From Jacaranda mimosifolia (lineage: Eukaryota > Streptophyta > Magnoliopsida > Lamiales > Bignoniaceae): a DNA stretch of 64,000 bases. The position numbers and the translations under genes were made by a program. Shown here one piece after another: positions 34,239-44,790 of the stretch. Position 1 is the stretch's first letter. Every line of letters begins with the position of its first letter. The DNA is taken from contig CM032117.1 in the NCBI GenBank assembly GCA_018894105.1, positions 42,456,501 to 42,520,500 on the forward strand, given 5' to 3'. The notes beneath the pieces are model-generated. The model saw only the letters and a list, made by a program, of their open reading frames with translations, was not told the DNA's origin and did not search any database.

Positions 34239-35240
34239 ATGGATTTTTTAATTGCTTGTGGTACACTTAACAAAGAATTATACATATTAGATTCTCAACC
34301 ATCACTAATGCACTTTCAACAAAGTAAGAGAAAGTTAGATATACAAGAAAATTCCATGTTAAGACATGCAAGACTTGGTCATATCTCTAAGAATAGAATG
34401 AGCAAGTTAGAAGCTCTCAAAGCGCTAAGTATTTGTGGCATTGAGGATCTTCCTACTTGTAAATCTTATTTAAAGGGAAAAATGACCAAGGCTCCTTTTG
34501 TAGGACAAATGGAGCGCTCCACAATTCTTTTGGATTTGATCTATACGGATGTTTGTGGACCACTAAGAGTTAGTGGGAGATGAGGTTATTCCTACTTCAT
34601 CACCTTCGCCGATGACTATTGTCGGTTCGAACATATGTTTCTTATGAAGAACAAGTCCAAAGCCTTTGAAAAGTTCAAAGTGTATAGAAGTGAAGTGGAA
34701 AAGTAATTGGGGCTAAGTATTAAAACTCTTCAATCGGATCGAGGAGGAGAATACTTGAGCACCGAATTCTTGGATTATCTAAAGGAGAATGAGATTCTCT
34801 CTCAATAGACTCCACCCGGTGCACCCCAAGTTAATTGGAATAGTCGAGAGGAGAAACCATACCTTGTTGGACATGGTACATTCCATATTGAGCTTCTTCG
34901 ATATGCCGATATCCTTTAGGGGATACGCTTTATAGATGACGGCGAAGTTACTAAGTGTAGTACCTTCAAAGTCGGTGCCAAAACACCATATTAGATACGG
35001 CTTGGCAAAGCACCCTTTTACCAATATATCAAGGTTTGGGGATCTCTCGCCTATGTGAGATGGACAGTGGGAGATAAGTTGGATAGTATGTCTACCTTGT
35101 GCAAGTTTGTGGGATACCCAAGAGAGTCTATAGGTTATTACTTATATGATTCCTCAGAACAAAAGATGTTTATTTCAAGGAACGCTACCTTTTTAGAAAA
35201 GAAATTTCTATTAGATAGAAAAAGGCATTGTTGTTGAACT
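34239..35240 (+). pseudogene. Copia-2 integrase
   Basis: GAG-pre-integrase is at 34239-34583: RHARLGHISKNRMSKLEAL, LPTCKSYLKGKMTKAPF, then DLIYTDVCGPLRVSG. The core reads YFITFADDYCRF (first Asp) near 34600 and TLQSDRGGEYLSTEFLDYLK (second Asp) near 34730. The glutamate region is lost after a stop near 34807 (TPPGAPQVNW, then frameshift). The C-terminal piece 35055-35237 reads DSMSTLCKFVGYPRESIGYY. Stops at 34581, 34704 and 34807 break the frame. Confidence 0.8.
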
Positions 35241-35289
35241 TGGTGAAGTTCAAGATGATCATGAAATCCCACAAGCGGTATAAACAAAT

Positions 35290-36260
35290 ATATATCAAAA
35301 AGCCTTGCACACAACCTCTGAGAAGGTCGAACCGAATCATGAAGCAACCCAAAATGTTCGGATTCCTTCATGAAATGGGCCAATTCGATAGCGATCCGAA
35401 GACCTATAAGGGAGCTATATTGGACATAGATTCAGGACAATGGCTTGGAGCCATGAAATTCAAAATGGACTCCATGTACTCAAATAGAGTACGAACTTTG
35501 GTAGATCCACCAAAAGAAATAGTTCCCATTGGTTGCTAATGGATCTATTAGCGAAAGCTTGAAGTAGATGGAGAAGTGGTGACTTTTTAAGCGCGATTAA
35601 TAGCAAAAGGTTACACTCAAAGGCCCAGTGTCGATTTTGAGGAAACCTTTTCACCTGTCGCTATGCCTAAGTCCATTTGGATTCAACTTTCCATAGCCAC
35701 ATATTATGACTATGAGATATGGCAAATGGATATGAAAACCACTTTCCTCAATGTTGACATTGAAGAAGAAATCTATATGGAGCAACCACAAGGTTTTACA
35801 TCCAAGGGGAGTGAGCAAAAGGTTTGCTAACTCTAGAGATCCATTTATGGACTCAAACAAGCGTCTCAAAGTTGGAACATATGTTTTGACAAAATGGTCA
35901 AACTGTTTGGCTTTGTCAAAAATGTGTATAGACCATGTGTGTATAAGAAGGCTAGTAGAAGTTGTATACAGTTTATTGTGCTTTATGTCGATGGCATCCT
36001 TCACATTAGGAATGAGGTAGGAATGTTAGAGTGTACTGAAACATAGTTATCTACACAATTCTCCATGAAGGATTTGGAAAAAGCATCATACGTATTGGGA
36101 ATACATATCTATAGAGACAGATCTGGGAGGATATTGGGGCTATCCCAAACCCTATACATTGACAAGATACTAAAGAGGTTTAGTATGGAAGAATTCAAGA
36201 AGGGATTTCTTCCCATGGGACATGGCATTCGTCTCTCCAAGTCTATGGCCCCCTAGACTG
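35290..36260 (+). pseudogene. Copia-2 reverse transcriptase
   Basis: It starts PLRRSNRIMKQPKMFGFL near 35317, then WLGAMKFKMDSMYSNR and [16 protein letters not shown] near 35630. The first catalytic motif reads [20 protein letters not shown] near 35720. The YVDD box reads LYVDGILHIRNEV near 35985, so the second catalytic aspartate is glycine. The thumb region reads SMKDLEKASYVLGIHIYRDR from 36063. Frameshifts near 35820 and stops at 35539, 35589 and 36045 are present. Confidence 0.82.
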
Positions 36261-36277
36261 AAAATGAGAGACAAAGT

Positions 36278-36958
36278 ATGTCCCACATACCTTATGCCTC
36301 CACCATTAGGAGCATAATGTATGTAGATCAATGTACAAGACTGGATGTGGCACACTCGCTAAGAGTTACGAGTAGGTTCCAATCCAATTCCAGTGAAAGT
36401 CACTGGATAGCTGTTAAAGCAATCCTTGAGTACTTGAGAAGGACAAAGGACTTGTTTTTAGTATACGACAATGGATAATTCAAACTAGAGGGGTTTTTAG
36501 ATTCAAGTTTCCAATCCGATGTAGATAACCTCAAATCTACTTCTGGATTTATATTCTGCCTCAATGGCGGCGTGGTGAGTTGGAAGAGTTTCAACAAGAC
36601 AACACGGTTGCGACAACTAATGAGGTGAAATAATTTTTTATTTTGGAAATCACAAAAGAATGTGTTTGGATAAAAACGGCATTTAAGAGTTAGATGTAGT
36701 GCCTAGAGTGCATGATCCCACAATTGTCTTCGGAAAACAATTTTGGACTTGAGCCAAGATCTCATCAGTGATCCAAACAAGGTAAATGCATTATCATTTG
36801 ATATATGATATCAATTGATAGAGGCGACAACTGAGTAGACAAAGTTACTTCAGAAGAAAATTTAGCAAAACTACTGTCTAAACCCCTAATAGCAAAAGGC
36901 CTTTGAAGAACATCTTGAGAAGATGGGTCCTAAGGCCACGGGGCATTGGCTTTAGCGC
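36278..36958 (+). pseudogene. Copia-2 RNase H
   Basis: The open frame 36278-36478 reads MSHIPYASTIRSIMYVDQCT and WIAVKAILEYLRRTKDLFLV, the linker before RNase H. DSSFQSDVDNLKSTSGFIFC follows near 36500, with the first Asp of the fold. The end reads AFEEHLEKMGPKATGHWL near 36898-36950. Many stops are present. Confidence 0.75.
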
Positions 36959-36968
36959 AAGTGCGAGA
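36959..36968 (+). promoter_or_regulatory. Polypurine tract of Copia-2
   Basis: AAGTGCGAGA abuts TTGTTGG. The usual plant copia form is AGTGGGAGATTGTTGG, so one G has become C. Confidence 0.55.
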
Positions 36969-36969
36969 T

Positions 36970-39225
36970 TGTTGGAATAGTGCCCGGCAAGCCAATCAGA
37001 TTGACCTTGTAAAAGCTATTTTCTTGTAAAACAATCTTGATTGAATGATATTCTTTATATGGCCACCTCCATCTTATGCTTTACATTACTTCACTTGCAT
37101 TTGGATGAAGCCCTTAGATCACACATGACTACGGGACTTGGTTTGATGATCATGGAATAAGTCTTACACGGTCGTGATCTTAAATCTTCCAAGTCATAGG
37201 ATCTTACGAGACGGGACATCTGAGATCCGGATAGACTTGCACTAACGATGCATAAATCCAAAAGTTAGATATTGCTCCATTCCATGAGCAATCTGTACGA
37301 GATACGGGTACATGTTAGTGGGTTCTTGTTAGAGAACAAGGCACCGAAGACCCTCCGAAGAATCCACTAGATAGCCGTAGTGGCAAGTCGGTAGTGATCA
37401 ATTCTCCCGCTTATGCTAGTGCATATTATTAGTCCTCTAACCTGAGGATCCATGGTAACCTTGTCTCCGGTCCTCATACTTTGACTCTGCCTTGACCAAA
37501 TTTAGTAGGTCTTTCAGGTTGAGGTTAGGTATAAGCTACTTGGCATGGAGGTTTGTGAGATCCAAGATAGAATCCGACTCCTCGCTTTTGTAAAGGGTGA
37601 GTGCATCTCCTATGTATTCTATAATGATCGATTCCAAGAAATCCTTGCGCAAGGAGGTGTGACAATTTGAAAAATGAGTTTTCCAAAGGTGAGGTCACAC
37701 AAGGGAATTGAACATTGAGAATAGAGACATAGTATTGAGGCTATTAGGGAGCCGACAAATATCTTGCCCTAGGCCACTTTCGGGAGATAGGAGACGGAAG
37801 GACCATATTTGCATGGTGCGGTAGAGCTATGATGGTTCTCCGGAATATTTATTTTGGCCAATTAGTTGGGCTCCATGGGCTTGAGGTTGGACATCGACCA
37901 TGGAGATTGAGTACTCTTCAATTAATGAGATTAATTGAATTGAGTCGATTAGTTTAAAAGGAGTTTTAAACTAAAATGAATATAAGATATTCAAAAGTCG
38001 CAAAGAGTTGTGAGACCATGTCCAATGAATGGTAGAACCTATGGGGTCACACACAAAAGCCAAATAACTTCCAAAATTGGTAGAGCAATTTTCCATTTGT
38101 TGGAAAAATCACCCTTGGGTGACCGATTTTCAAAGATCCAATCCAACGGTTAATTTTGGTTTGATTAATTTAAGTGTTAAATTAATCAAATAATTTAAGA
38201 GTTAAATTAGACCAATAATTAAGGAGTTAATTATTTGGTACCATGTTGCCATAAATTGGACAAGTTGACTTAAAGAGTTAAGTTGACTAATTTAAGCTTA
38301 AGAGTTAAGCTTGTTTGATTTAAGAGTTAAATCAAAGGTTAATTAATTAAATTAAAATATTTATATTTTAATTTAATTAATTTAATTAATGGGTAGAATA
38401 CTTTTTGGAGGGAAAATTTAAATGAAGTGTTCATTTAAATTAGCATCTTAATTAATTTGGAATTAGATTACAAATTAAATTGAAATGCACTTGAAATTCA
38501 AGACTTGAATTTGAATTTTGCCAACTTGGCATGCCACTTGGGCGGTTACCTTGAGCAAGGTGTGATGCCAACTTGCATCACACCTTATATCCTCTATATA
38601 TAGATATAGAGAGCATGCAAAATTCGAATTTAATGGCTGAAAAGTGTGAGAATTAGATTCTTGCATTCCCTCCAAAATCTCTCTCTCCATGCATTGCATC
38701 ATGAGTTGAAGCCTTGCATTTCTTCTTCTTCCCAACCTGAAAATCGGCCTCCTCTACCTTATTTTCTCCTCTATAAATCCAGCTTCTAGTGAGGGGAAAT
38801 TGGACGATTGTTTGGTGTGTGGATCATATCAATAGAGGCAAGGTGATTGACTTGCTCCGTTTTGGATATCCACCTGCAGCAGTTTCCGGTTGGAAAATTT
38901 TTATGGAGCGATCCAGAAGGCTTTTTGGCTCCAATTTTTCCTATTATATTCCTATGTGTTTTTAGGTATTCAATATTTAATTTCGTGAATTTTGGAGCAG
39001 TTTAGCCTGGGAAATTGTTGTCATCTTTCCGCTGTGCCAGTTCCAGACAGTTTCTGGACTCGTGAGAGATAGTTGATCTTCTCCTTGATTTTGAGCTACA
39101 AAAGGTAATTCTTCATCCTAATCCAGATCTATAGCATGACTAGATCCTTGGGAGCTCGAATAGATTAGTTAATTTCAAGCTTATGAAGTTTTGATTTATG
39201 GATCCTAATGCTACTCTAGCTTTCA
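36970..39225 (+). repeat. 3' LTR of Copia-2
   Basis: Direct repeat of 29205-31414. Two short insertions relative to it lie in the AT-rich array near 38310 and 38360. It ends GCTTTCA, followed by the duplication TGATC. Confidence 0.92.
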
Positions 39226-39230
39226 TGATC
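39226..39230. repeat. Target-site duplication TGATC, right (Copia-2)
   Basis: Second copy. Joining 29204 to 39231 restores the minus-strand element A sequence. Confidence 0.88.
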
Positions 39231-40258
39231 AAATCAAAGAGCTTGATAATATTACGACCTAATCATTTTTCAACTATGTGCGCATAATTTTGATCCTTTC
39301 AAAATTTTCAAATTTGTTCTTCATAAAAATAATTCTAAACTAAGTCATTGGCAGTAGTCATAAAGTAATAAGAACTTCCTCAAGCACTAACTCTTTAGTA
39401 ATCCACATGCATCATATAGATCAAATCTAAAGGATGAGTAAAATGCTCCAAATGTCTAACAAACAAAAACCTAGTCACGTCTCTTCAAATAAGATTCGCT
39501 AGTCGAAAACTCCTCATATCATTAACCATATAGTGAACTTGAGGTAATCAACATGCTTATCCTATTAAGAAATATGACTTAGTCTTGTATGACACAAGCA
39601 TGTATCTAGTTGATCATCTAATTTCTTTTTGTCTCTTTGTTGAACTTGTATGAGCGAAAGATGGAATTTCTTAGTATATTAACACTTTGTTAATGTACCA
39701 CATGCAACCAAAGAACTATTCTTGAAAGCATGGTGCTTCACATTCTTAAATGAAAATTTTCATAATTTTCATTTTCATGAATAAGAATCCAAAAGGGGTT
39801 GTTTCACAAAGGCAATTGTTTAATACATGTGTATTTTCATAAAGCTCTAAGTGAACTGCCCCACGGCTTTAGCCACAACATTTACAACAATTTTCATGGG
39901 TGGAATCACTCAACTTTTTCCTTGTTCACATTATTTGCAATTTGCAATTAATTGCAAAAATACTAACCTCATACGGTATCGTATACCTATGACCAACCAT
40001 AATGTTAACTTCAACAAAGAACAAATCATTCATAATGGTCTTGCAAGACACTTCTTGCAATTACTATCCTTGTCACCTAATTTTTTTTAGTAGAAGCAAT
40101 TAGCATATTGTTTATCAACATTTACTTTTCTAAATCCCTTTTCAACGACTTTAATGATTACTTGCCCTTGAAAGAATCTTTCCTTCTATTTTCCTAATAT
40201 TCCATTTCGGATCTTGGATCGAGACGAGCTACTATCTATTAAAGACTTATCTCAGTTA
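39226..40258 (-). pseudogene. Copia element A: gag end, protease and integrase start (continuation beyond Copia-2)
   Basis: On the minus strand the frame RFLFVRHLEHFTHPLDLIYM near 39450 corresponds to the Copia-2 stretch MTKAPFVGQMERSTILLDLI. It is followed toward the Copia-2 junction by RVSA.GSSYYFMTTANDLV, the start of the integrase core. Upstream, near 40050-40190, a lysine-rich piece with KDSNCKKCLA looks like the degraded end of the gag zinc knuckle. The sequence is heavily mutated. At 40258 it is cut by the LTR of Copia-C. Confidence 0.55.
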
Positions 40259-40910
40259 TGTGTAACAAGTTAACTATTGGAACCCAGAAAGACCAATTAA
40301 TACTATAAGAAATACCCACAAAGTAATTCAATGAGAGAACACAAGATTTAATGTAGTTCGGCAATTTTCCTATTCCACCTAAAAAAGAGATGAATTTTAT
40401 TGATCTTAAATTAAGTGTCAAGTACAAATTCGAGCCCCACAAATCTCATGAGAAAACCCAAGATCCTCGTTCTAACTTTCTTCCAAAGAAAATACCTCAT
40501 AAACAGTACAAAACAAATTGGAATAGGGTCTTAGATTGAAAATGGTGGAAAAATAAATTAAATATGAGTTTGGGTTGAAAAACAACCCATTATACCTCCG
40601 CCATATGCCCTAGCACGCAAAAGTTGCACAAGGGAATTCACATGCTGCAAAACTATTGCCCAGGTCAATAGCGTTCGTGTTTGGATGCAGGCCGCACGCG
40701 CCCAGCCACAGGACGAGATCCTAACGGGAATTATGGAACCTTGTACACAGGCCCTAGCATCCCTGCTACCCGCCCACCATTTTTACATCGTTTCTATCTA
40801 GTCTCAACGCTTTTGCACCATTTTTGTCGTTTCTCGCCATTTTTTTACCGTTTTTACCATGTCTAGCTATTTTCATCATTTTCAACTTGAATTTTAAGGC
40901 ACACTCAATA
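40259..40910 (-). repeat. 3' LTR of Copia-C
   Basis: Minus strand: starts TATTGAGTGTGCC right after the tract AAGGTGGAGAT (plus 40911-40921) and ends CTTGTTACACA. AATAAAATTC near 40395 could be the polyadenylation signal. It is GC-richer in the middle (GGCTGGGCGCGTGCGGCCTG near 40690-40710). No second LTR is available to confirm the ends. Confidence 0.65.
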
Positions 40911-40921
40911 ATCTCCACCTT
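40911..40921 (-). promoter_or_regulatory. Polypurine tract of Copia-C
   Basis: AAGGTGGAGAT on the minus strand directly before the LTR, the classic Tnt1-type form. Confidence 0.65.
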
Positions 40922-40966
40922 GACTAGAAATTCTCCATCCATCACTTTATCTCTCCCAAAGAGCAA

Positions 40967-42232
40967 TCATTTGAGTCTACAAATGTTTATCAAATCCAAA
41001 CAATGCTCAAATTTGATTCCCGAAATAGTCTTTGTCAACATATCTATGAGAACCAAGACAACACCTTGAGACACCATATCCCGAACAAAGTGATACCTCA
41101 AAATTAATGTACTTTGCTCTCTCGTGAAATGCTTGCCTCTTTGACAAGTGTATGGCACTCTGACTATCACAAAATATTGTACTAATATTAGAAGTATACC
41201 CGTATCATCAATCAACTCCATGTACTTAGCCTCTGTTGTAGATAATGAAACTGATAACTGCAAAGTCACCTTCTAGCTAATAGTACAACTCAAAACACAA
41301 AACACATAGCCTGTAATACACCTTCCACTATCCAAATCTCTAGCATAATCCACAACCACATAGCTAACAAGTCAAGTAGTAGAGTTCAGTTGACTATACA
41401 TCAAACATCTATTCGCGAAGCCTCTCAAATACCTCATAATCCATTTTACTGTATGCCAATGCGTCTTCCCTAGTTTGTGCATGTACATACTCACAACATT
41501 GACGGCATGTGAAATATCTGGCCTAGTGCACACCATGGCGTACATCAAACTACCAATTACACTAGCATATAGCATAATTAACATGTGTTCCACCTCCTCC
41601 TCAATACTCGGTAATAAATCTGATTATAGTCTAAAATGAGCTGCGAGTAACATACTAACTAGCTTGAACTTATCTATCCCAAAATGCTCTAGTACTTTCT
41701 CAATATATTTTTGCTAAGGCAAGTACAACAACCTAGAGTGTCTATCTGGGACAATCTCCATGCCCAATATCCTCTTTGCACTATCCAAGTCCTTCAACTC
41801 AAATTCTTCACTCGACTAAGCCTTTAACGCATTGATCTTAGACTTGTTTCTAGAGGCAATCAATATATCATCAACACAAAGCAGCAAATAAATGAGAAGA
41901 CCCTCACTACACTTCTTATAGTACACATAACAATCATAAATACTTCTAATGTACCCAATCTTAGTGATAAATACATCAAACTTCTTATAGCACTGCCTAG
42001 GAGACTGCTTCAAGCCATATAAAGACCTCTTCAAAAGGCATGCCTAATTGTCCTTTTCAAAAATAATGATTTCCTTTGGTTAAGTCATGTAAATCTACTC
42101 CTCCAACTCACTATGCAAAAATGTCATTTCCACATCCTTTTGCTCAAGTTCCATATCAAATAAAACTACCATGCCAAATAACACACCAATGAAGGTATGT
42201 TTTACAACTGGGGAGAATACCTCATAAAAGTC

Positions 42233-42266
<34 letters not shown>

Positions 42267-44030
42267 AACTCTATGCATAAGACCCATAGCAACCAATCAC
42301 GATTTATAGCAAGTATTCTCAACCCCTAGAATTCCTTCTTTCCTCTTGTAGATTCATTTGCATCTAATAATTTTTTTCCCTTTAAGTACATCAGCCAACT
42401 TCACTGTGCTTTTCTTGTGCAGACACTACATCCCTTCACTTATAAAAACTATCCATTTATCATAATCTGGACGAGAAATGGCATATTTGTATGTGACTAG
42501 ATCATCTCCCACAAACTCCTCGGCTAAACTCGAAGCATGAGTAACCAGATCTAAATATCTAAATCACTATGGTGTTTTGATCTACCCCATCTCTCTATCA
42601 CAAGCCAAATGATAGTTATGTAGTGAATCAATGTCTTGCTACTAATTAGGTGATAATGAGCTCTCACCAGCTTAAAACTACCATATTCTATTTCCCTTTT
42701 TTAAAACTTGTGGAGTATCAATCTCAAGCTCTAACTTTTCCTTAACAGTCTCTTGACTACTTTTACCCTACTCTACCTTCTTCAACATATCAAACTCATC
42801 AAATATTACATCCCTACTGATAATCATCTTGGAGCTCTTGACATCAGTACACCACAAACGATAACCCTTTACTTCATCTACATAGCCTAGGAATATGCAC
42901 TTCCTTGACCTCAGCTTAAGCTTCCTGTCACGAGCAGGAGCATTTGATAGACACCTAAATACCCTTATATTTGAGTATTCAATAAGAGATCCTAATAAAA
43001 CTTCCATTGGTGTCTTGTTGTCCAAAGCAATTAATGGTAACCTATTCACCAAATAACGAGCAATACTAATAACTTTAGCCCAAATATCTTGGACAATTTA
43101 GCATTAAAGAGTATGCATCTAGCTTTCTCCAAAATAGTCATGTACATCCGTTCTGCAACCTTGTTCTATTGTGGTTTACGAACAGCTATACGATACCTCA
43201 CAATTCCCTTCTTATCCCAGAACTTTTGAAATTCCTTATTGCAGAACTCTAAGTCATTGTCAATCCTTAAGCGTTTGACTTTCTTCCTACTCTATTTCTC
43301 AATCAAGGTCTTCCACTGCTTGAAGTTGACAAATACCTTATCCTTATGCTTCAATAAGTACACCCATACTTTTCATGAAAAGTCATCAATGAATGTCAAC
43401 ATATACATAGCACCACCTTTTGAGGAAACTTGAGAAGGCCCTCAAAGATCTAAGTGAATGTAATCCAAAGTGCCTTTGGTCCTGTGAATTGTGGTGCAAA
43501 ACTTCACCTTTTGCTGTTTTCCAAAAACACATTGCTCACAAAAATCCAGCTCCCTGGTCTTTTCTCTACAAAGTAAACCCCTATGCTCAACTTGGAAATT
43601 CTTTTCTCACTCATATGCCCAAGCCGCATATGCCACAACCTCATAGTATCATTGAGCGATGAAGAAAATTACAGTACCAAAATCTGTATCACCCTACAAT
43701 ATGTAAAGACCATTCCTCTTCTCCCCCTTCATGATTAGCAGAGCAACCTTCAAAATTCAAAGAACTCCATCTCGAGGTCTATACTTACAACCATTTTTAT
43801 CCAACTTACCTAGTGAAATTAAGATTTTTTTTCAAATCAAGAACATAATACATATCTGTCAACATCCCCACAATTCTATCATGCATTTTGATACTCATTG
43901 TACCAATCCCTACAACTCTACAATATGCATCATTTCCCAAGAGCACTTTACCACCATTATATTTGTGATAAATGGTGAACCAATCCTCCCGTAGGCATAT
44001 ATGGTAGGAACAACTACTATCCAAATTCAT
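40967..44030 (-). pseudogene. Copia-C pol (protease to RNase H)
   Basis: Protease: LDSSCSYHICLREDWFTIYH (DSS where DSG is usual) and VLLGNDAYCRVVGIGTM at 43806-44030. Integrase: LRIDNDLEFCNKEFQKFW near 43240 and VAERMYMTILEKARC near 43130. Its C-terminal part at 42768-43052 reads RCLSNAPARDRKLKLRSRKC and GYVDEVKGYRLWC. RT: VDFYEVFSPVVKHTFIGVLF at 42150-42230, MKRSLYGLKQSPRQCYKKFD at 41980, and LLCVDDILIASRN near 41880, where YVDD reads CVDD. RNase H: CTRPDISHAVNVVSMYMHKL at 41470, STTEAKYMELIDD at 41230, DMLTKTISGIKFEHCLDLIN at 40990. The set and order are those of Tnt1-like copia. A dinucleotide repeat has expanded inside RT. Confidence 0.83.
42235..42263. repeat. (CT)n microsatellite inside reverse transcriptase
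   Basis: About 29 bases of CT repeat. On the minus strand it is GA repeat and reads Arg-Glu-Arg-Glu in frame with RT, just before VDFYEVFSP, where other copia elements have a short charged stretch. Confidence 0.9.
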
Positions 44031-44150
44031 TCGGAACTTAGAAGACTCCTAGTAACATTGAGAACAATTTCTCCATCAGACTCATCAAAGAAACGTCTGC
44101 TTCCAGCAATATGCAAAAACTGATTCCACAACACACTGTGAGCATGAAGA

Positions 44151-44790
44151 ATACCAAGTTAGATATTACATATGTTTAAGTAGTCACTACACATCTATCT
44201 TTCTCGGACTGGATAAGTTGGTACATAGGCAAAACAAAGGTTTAATATAACATCAAAGTTTCACAAAATAATAGCACAATTTATGGGAGGAAGTTGTAAT
44301 AAAATATTTGTATGAAGTCATCTCTTATCTAACATAAACTGCACAAAATATTCTAGAAGATAATGTTGAATAAAAAAATACATTTCATTTAATTTTTCAA
44401 CTATATTACCAAATGAGTTCAAAAAAAATGTATCATATCATGTTCTTTTCTAGTAACAAGAATTTAGCTAGAAAAGCCCGCAATAATATCCAAACTAGAA
44501 GTTCTCCCAATTATTTACATATATGAAAAGATTAAATGTGTGCATGTATAAGATATGAACTTTCATGTTGAAATAAAGCACAGTAAAATTCTAGAAATTA
44601 TAATTCTTGTAACTTAACTCAGCTCAATTAATTATTCTACACATGGCAGCTGACAAACAATCAAATAAAACAATAATATGAATGTTCATAACTCTAAATT
44701 TGTTGTTCTTAGTTTTGAATATCATTTATCACAAAATTCCATATACGCAACATTTAAGTAAAATCATGTTGCATCATAAGCACATACTTA
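44151..44790. other. AT-rich, probably intron of the neighbouring transposase gene
   Basis: No coding signal. On the minus strand, sequence after the donor GTAAGTATGTGC at 44790 runs into this stretch, which is then cut by Copia-C. Confidence 0.4.

Larger units (their letters stand above)
29205..39225 (+). mobile_element. Complete copia retrotransposon (Copia-2)
   Basis: LTRs of about 2.21 and 2.26 kb (29205-31414 and 36970-39225) start TGTTGGAATAGTG and end TTCA. The duplication TGATC is present at 29200-29204 and 39226-39230. A primer-binding site follows the first LTR. Internal order is gag, integrase, RT, RNase H, which is copia. It inserted into the integrase region of element A, an older and oppositely oriented member of the same family. 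The LTRs are very similar to each other, so it is younger than A, but its reading frames are broken in many places. A 1.9-kb leader without coding sequence precedes gag. Confidence 0.92.
40259..44150 (-). mobile_element. Truncated Tnt1-like copia element (Copia-C)
   Basis: Minus-strand order is protease (44030), integrase, RT, RNase H (40967), polypurine tract and 3' LTR (40259-40910). Gag, the primer-binding site and the 5' LTR are absent. Upstream of the protease, coding similarity ends at about 44150, where intron-like sequence of the neighbouring transposase gene begins. Many stops occur. It abuts the truncated gag of element A at 40258. Confidence 0.78.
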
